A DNA stretch of 64,000 bases from Pseudomonadota bacterium (GTDB taxonomy: Bacteria; Pseudomonadota; Alphaproteobacteria; Azospirillales; Azospirillaceae), in contig JAFAFA010000152.1 of NCBI GenBank assembly GCA_023423695.1, positions 156,009-220,008 of the forward strand, in the 5' to 3' direction. Positions 60,915 to 64,000 of the stretch are shown piece by piece (within the stretch, counting starts at the first letter, position 1; every line of letters starts with the position of its first letter). The notes beneath the pieces were generated by a model. It worked only from the letters and a program-made list of their open reading frames with translations, did not search any database and was not told the origin of the DNA. Made by a program: the position numbers and the translations under genes.

Positions 60915-62375
60915 ATGCTGGGTCCCCGTTTGTCCGCCTGCCCGGCCTGTGCAGTGCCGGGCGTGCTGTCCGTGGTGCTGTTCCTGATGCTGCCGCCCTC
61001 CATTGGCCGGGCCGCCGACGTGACCCTCTCCGGGTCGGTCGGCAGCGGACTCACGCTCAGCGACAACATCAACCTCGATCCGAAGGGCCAGGAAACATCG
61101 GGACTGGTCTGGACGCAGGACGCAGGCATCGCGTTCCGCGCGCTGGGTGCGCGCAGCGACGTCGCGGTGGACGGCACCGTCAAGCTGGATACCAGCTTCG
61201 CCGACGAAAACACCGTGGACCTGCGCCCGGCCCTGTTCGCCCTGGGCAAGACGGAGTTGCTGGACGGCTTCCTTGTCATGGACGGCGGGCTGTCCTGGCA
61301 GCGCCTGCCGATCACGCCGAATGCAAAGCTGTCGGCGACAACAGGGATCGACACTGAAGAAACGGCCCAGGTGGTCAACCTCAGCCTCAGTCCGACCTTG
61401 CGCGCCCGGCTCGGCAACGACATCCGGGGCGAGCTACGCTATCGCTACGCCCGCAACTTCATCGGCTCCGACGCGATCAGCGAGACGGAGCTCAACCAGC
61501 AGATCGCCGTCGTCCAGACCGGCACTTCGCTCCACCCCATCCGCTTCACCCTGACCGGCGAGCACACCGACGCCAACATGCTGTCCGGTGATGATGATCT
61601 GCGGATGTTCAGCGGGTCGCTGCGCTCCGAATACGCGCTGACGCGGTCGACTGCCCTGATCGGGGTCCTGGGCTATGACAGCATCGGAGGCGCGGCGCTG
61701 GAAGCCGGCAAGGACGGCGCGTTCGGGGCGGTCGGCCTGCGCTATCACCCCACCCCGCGGACAGAGATCGAGGCCACGGTCGGACACCGATTTGGGCAGC
61801 TCGACGTGCAGGCTCTGCTGCGCGCGGACATCACCAAGCGCATCCGGGCGGTCGTGAGCTATTCCACCTTCATAGAGATGCCACTCGACGCCAGCAGCGG
61901 CGGCGACCTGACCATCGACCCGGAAACCGGCCGGATCGTCAATACGCTCACCCGGCTGCCGCTCAACGTCAATCTGCCCGGCCTGACTCTGGAGGAGGCG
62001 GCGTCGCTGACCAACCGCTTCGACGCGGTGCTGGTCGGCGATCTCGGCCGCACCACAGCGACAGTCGGCGTGCGCTGGCAGAACCGCGACTTCGCCAGGA
62101 AACCGGACGAGAGGACGGCGTCCTTCCTGCTGCGCCTCGACCGCAAGCTGAGCGAGCGCCTCGGGGTTTCGCTGGAAGGGGACGTCCGGCGCACGGTCAG
62201 TGCCGACACCTCCGACCCGGACGTCTCCCTCCTGGTGCGCACCGCGCTGACCTACGAGTTTGGACGCTCGCTATTCGGCTATGCGGCCCTTGTCCGGACA
62301 CAGGGTTTCTCCGACACCCCCACCAACAGGTACAAAGAGAACGCAGTGGTATTCGGCCTGCGAATGTCGTTTTGA
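60915..62375 (+). CDS. outer-membrane beta-barrel protein of the EPS export system (EpsL/BBP2-like)
   Basis: A 486-residue protein with a signal peptide (hydrophobic about 15-30, cleavage after GRAA) and alternating beta-strand pattern ending in a terminal Phe (VVFGLRMSF), typical of outer-membrane barrels. Stretches such as LSGSVGSGLTLSDNINLDP, RGELRYRYARNFIGSDAISE and ATVGVRWQNRDFARKPDER match the EpsL-like family found with exosortase-type or Wzc-type EPS loci. It starts 8 bases after the kinase stop, so both are co-transcribed. It may act in polymer exit together with the Wza-type lipoprotein. Confidence 0.87.
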   Translation: MLGPRLSACPACAVPGVLSVVLFLMLPPSIGRAADVTLSGSVGSGLTLSDNINLDPKGQETSGLVWTQDAGIAFRALGARSDVAVDGTVKLDTSFADENTVDLRPALFALGKTELLDGFLVMDGGLSWQRLPITPNAKLSATTGIDTEETAQVVNLSLSPTLRARLGNDIRGELRYRYARNFIGSDAISETELNQQIAVVQTGTSLHPIRFTLTGEHTDANMLSGDDDLRMFSGSLRSEYALTRSTALIGVLGYDSIGGAALEAGKDGAFGAVGLRYHPTPRTEIEATVGHRFGQLDVQALLRADITKRIRAVVSYSTFIEMPLDASSGGDLTIDPETGRIVNTLTRLPLNVNLPGLTLEEAASLTNRFDAVLVGDLGRTTATVGVRWQNRDFARKPDERTASFLLRLDRKLSERLGVSLEGDVRRTVSADTSDPDVSLLVRTALTYEFGRSLFGYAALVRTQGFSDTPTNRYKENAVVFGLRMSF

Positions 62376-62616
62376 TCTGCGTAGACGGCGGCGGTTGAGA
62401 GGATGTGGTGGACGGCCCTTCCACCGTTCTGCAATGGTGGCAAGCTGATGCCGTCGAAGAAACCAGATCAGAGGGGCCGTCGATGGACGGGATGGTGACG
62501 TTCGTTCTGGACTTTTATAAGACCGTTTTCCTGGCTCATGAGATTGCCGCGAATGGAAAGGGTTCTGATCCGGCGGCAGCTGATACTCGATCAATTGTTT
62601 TTGCAGCCGAACTTGG

Positions 62617-63036
62617 CTAATCGACCTGAAATGTATTCCTGAGCCTGCCGTCAGCGTTGACCATCTGATAGCGGCCATCCGGCAAACGGTAAATCTCCAT
62701 ACATTGCTCGCGGTTATCCATATCGAGCGTCAGGCAGTAACGGTCGCCCGAAACTGTCCAGTGTCCGTATTCATTGCCTTTGGAGCCGGAAATGACGATC
62801 GACCCGTCTTTGGAAAAGCGGTTCACGTAAGACTTGCCGCGCGAGTTGACGATGCTCAGCGTGCGGCCTCCCAACAAGGCCGACACTTCCTGTCCGGTCA
62901 GACGCTGAGCACCCGGCTGGCGGAATTCAGGCTCGACGCCGGCACAGGAGGATAGTCCTGCCAGGGCGATCACAGCCACCAAGAGTTTCGTCTTGCGCAT
63001 CTGCACACCGGGATTTGCACGGATTTTGCCGATCAT
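62617..63036 (-). CDS. small hypothetical lipoprotein
   Basis: A 139-residue protein with a lipoprotein signal: basic N-region MIGKIRANPGVQMRKTK, hydrophobic LLVAVIALAGL and lipobox GLSSC (Cys near residue 31). The mature part has a beta-rich pattern (RTLSIVNSRGKSYVNRFSKD; YGHWTVSGDRYCLTLDMDN) with a Cys pair, resembling lipocalin-like or DUF995-type periplasmic domains, but I cannot name a family. AGGAGG lies 8 bases before the ATG at 63036, which is preferred to an upstream 63045 start. It converges on the EPS barrel gene; no functional link is evident. Confidence 0.8.
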   Translation of the reverse strand: MIGKIRANPGVQMRKTKLLVAVIALAGLSSCAGVEPEFRQPGAQRLTGQEVSALLGGRTLSIVNSRGKSYVNRFSKDGSIVISGSKGNEYGHWTVSGDRYCLTLDMDNREQCMEIYRLPDGRYQMVNADGRLRNTFQVD

Positions 63037-63663
63037 GGATAGCACCTCCTAATTACGGCGGAGAGAGAAACCGCAGTATAATAAAAATATTTACCTCAAT
63101 TATAAATTGTTTATTTCTATATAAACGCATATGTTTTTCCAATGCCCTTCATGAACAGCGCACATATTGCAGCATGACGTTCAACAATTTAAAATATATT
63201 ACATATTTTAAGTCAGCGACTGACACACTTCATCCATATCGACTTTGCAGCTGCATATGATCAGATTCTTAGAAAGGCAGGAGTGTGCTACGGTAATCAG
63301 CACTGAATCGCCTCGCTGAATGCGTTGCGTCAGGAAGATACGCCTGTATGAAACACACCGCCGGTTTGCAATTTGTCTTGTTCCCTCAAGGCATTTCCCA
63401 GGTCGCACATTGCAGCGCCCTGAGCCGCTTCCGCTCGCTCGCCGGTAGGCCGAATGCATTCACCACAGTTATAGTGGGCGTTCGACAAAGTAGGTGCGAT
63501 TCAGTTCCATAGTTCAGTCCGCTGCTGTACGTGCCACCAGCAGGAACCCTGTCGTTACCGTAACAGGATCGACTGTTGGGTCCTGTTCTCATACGCAGAT
63601 TGCCTAAATCTGAATTCAGCAGATCATGAAGATCATGAGAGACGCCGCAGCGAGCCGAACAAG
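63037..63663. other. AT-rich intergenic region between lipoprotein and dxs
   Basis: A 627-base spacer. The part from about 63070 to 63230 is strikingly AT-rich compared with the rest of the window and holds two 13-bp palindromes: CAATTATAAATTG at 63097-63109 and GTCAGCGACTGAC at 63212-63224. A minus-strand TATACT (63075-63080) could be the -10 of the lipoprotein gene. From 63230 to 63663 composition rises; only short weak frames occur. Promoters for both flanking genes should lie here. Confidence 0.5.
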
Positions 63664-64000
63664 ATGGAACCGATTTCAAGGACCCCGCTTCTGGATCGAG
63701 TTCGAAGCCTCGGCGATCTGCGGGCCCTGAAGCCCGAACAGCTCCGCCAGTTCGCAGACGAGTTGCGCACCGAGACCGTGGACGCCGTATCGGTGACCGG
63801 CGGCCATCTCGGCGCCGGGCTTGGGGTGGTGGAGCTGACGGTGGCGCTCCATTACGTGTTCGACACGCCCTATGACCGGCTGATCTGGGACGTCGGGCAC
63901 CAGTGCTATCCGCACAAGATCCTGACCGGCCGGCGCGACCGCATCCGCACGCTGCGCATGGGCGGGGGCTTGAGCGGCTTCACCAAACGGTCGGAGAGCG
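63664..64000 (+). CDS. dxs: 1-deoxy-D-xylulose-5-phosphate synthase (3' truncated)
   Basis: The first 112 codons of DXS, the thiamine-diphosphate enzyme that starts the non-mevalonate isoprenoid pathway and also feeds thiamine and PLP synthesis. TPLLDRVRSLGDLRALKPEQ at the start, VSVTGGHLGAGLGVVELTVA near residue 41-60 with the catalytic His region, and IWDVGHQCYPHKILTGRRD near 80 are DXS hallmarks. The frame is open to the window edge. Its presence supports the view that the HMG-CoA reductase in this window is catabolic rather than biosynthetic. Confidence 0.95.
   Translation, partial: MEPISRTPLLDRVRSLGDLRALKPEQLRQFADELRTETVDAVSVTGGHLGAGLGVVELTVALHYVFDTPYDRLIWDVGHQCYPHKILTGRRDRIRTLRMGGGLSGFTKRSES

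Noticed and set aside
62376..62616. Possible transposon end or small gene after the EPS barrel gene
   Set aside because: A loose inverted repeat (GACGGCCC and GGGCCGTC) and a 71-codon frame occur, but no family resemblance or proper ribosome site supports a feature.

Overview
The window looks like chromosome or large-replicon DNA of a GC-rich alphaproteobacterium, most likely Azospirillum or a close Rhodospirillales relative. This is inferred from the high GC, the many NitT/TauT, Liv and tripartite-type transporters, a class II HMG-CoA reductase and the style of the exopolysaccharide genes. No database search was possible, so the genus is a judgement. No tRNA, rRNA or CRISPR array was seen.

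Left part (1-27.6 kb) is metabolic, built from compact catabolic modules each paired with a transporter or regulator. (1) 1-5.25 kb: a NitT/TauT ABC transporter run into a threonine-synthase-like PLP enzyme and an Ldh-family dehydrogenase, facing a D-2-hydroxyacid dehydrogenase. (2) 5.5-8.0 kb: tautomerase, cupin and DUF4865 genes with a divergent LysR regulator, followed by a dead FecI-type sigma factor relic. (3) 8.3-14.1 kb: an SGNH hydrolase, then a MocR regulator divergent from a degradative-type HMG-CoA reductase and a TctA-family permease; a TGTCCC array lies between them. (4) 14.2-26.6 kb: an eleven-gene leftward block with an AraC regulator, a three-subunit molybdenum hydroxylase (large subunit fused to a CoxG-like domain), an acyl-CoA ligase, a crotonase and a complete LivKHMGF importer, apparently for import, CoA activation and hydroxylation of an unidentified carboxylic, perhaps aromatic, acid. 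A DedA membrane protein follows.

Right part (28-62.4 kb) is a large Wzx/Wzy-type surface polysaccharide locus. It holds two nucleotide-sugar routes: CDP-4-keto-6-deoxyglucose (rfbF, rfbG) with a C-methyltransferase and an epimerase, and GDP-fucose (gmd, fcl). It also has a flippase, a probable polymerase, a WecA/MraY-like initiating transferase, six further glycosyltransferases, acetyl, acyl and pyruvyl decoration enzymes, a Wza-type export lipoprotein, a Wzc-type tyrosine autokinase, an outer-membrane beta-barrel protein, a probable glycosidase and a LuxR-type regulator whose receiver domain lacks the phospho-acceptor Asp. Relics of IS200/IS605 TnpB (50.35-50.76 kb) and TnpA (57.0-57.2 kb) bracket the wecA-to-wzy operon, and several unusual palindrome clusters sit between genes.

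Right edge (62.6-64 kb): a small lipoprotein gene, an AT-rich spacer and the start of dxs.
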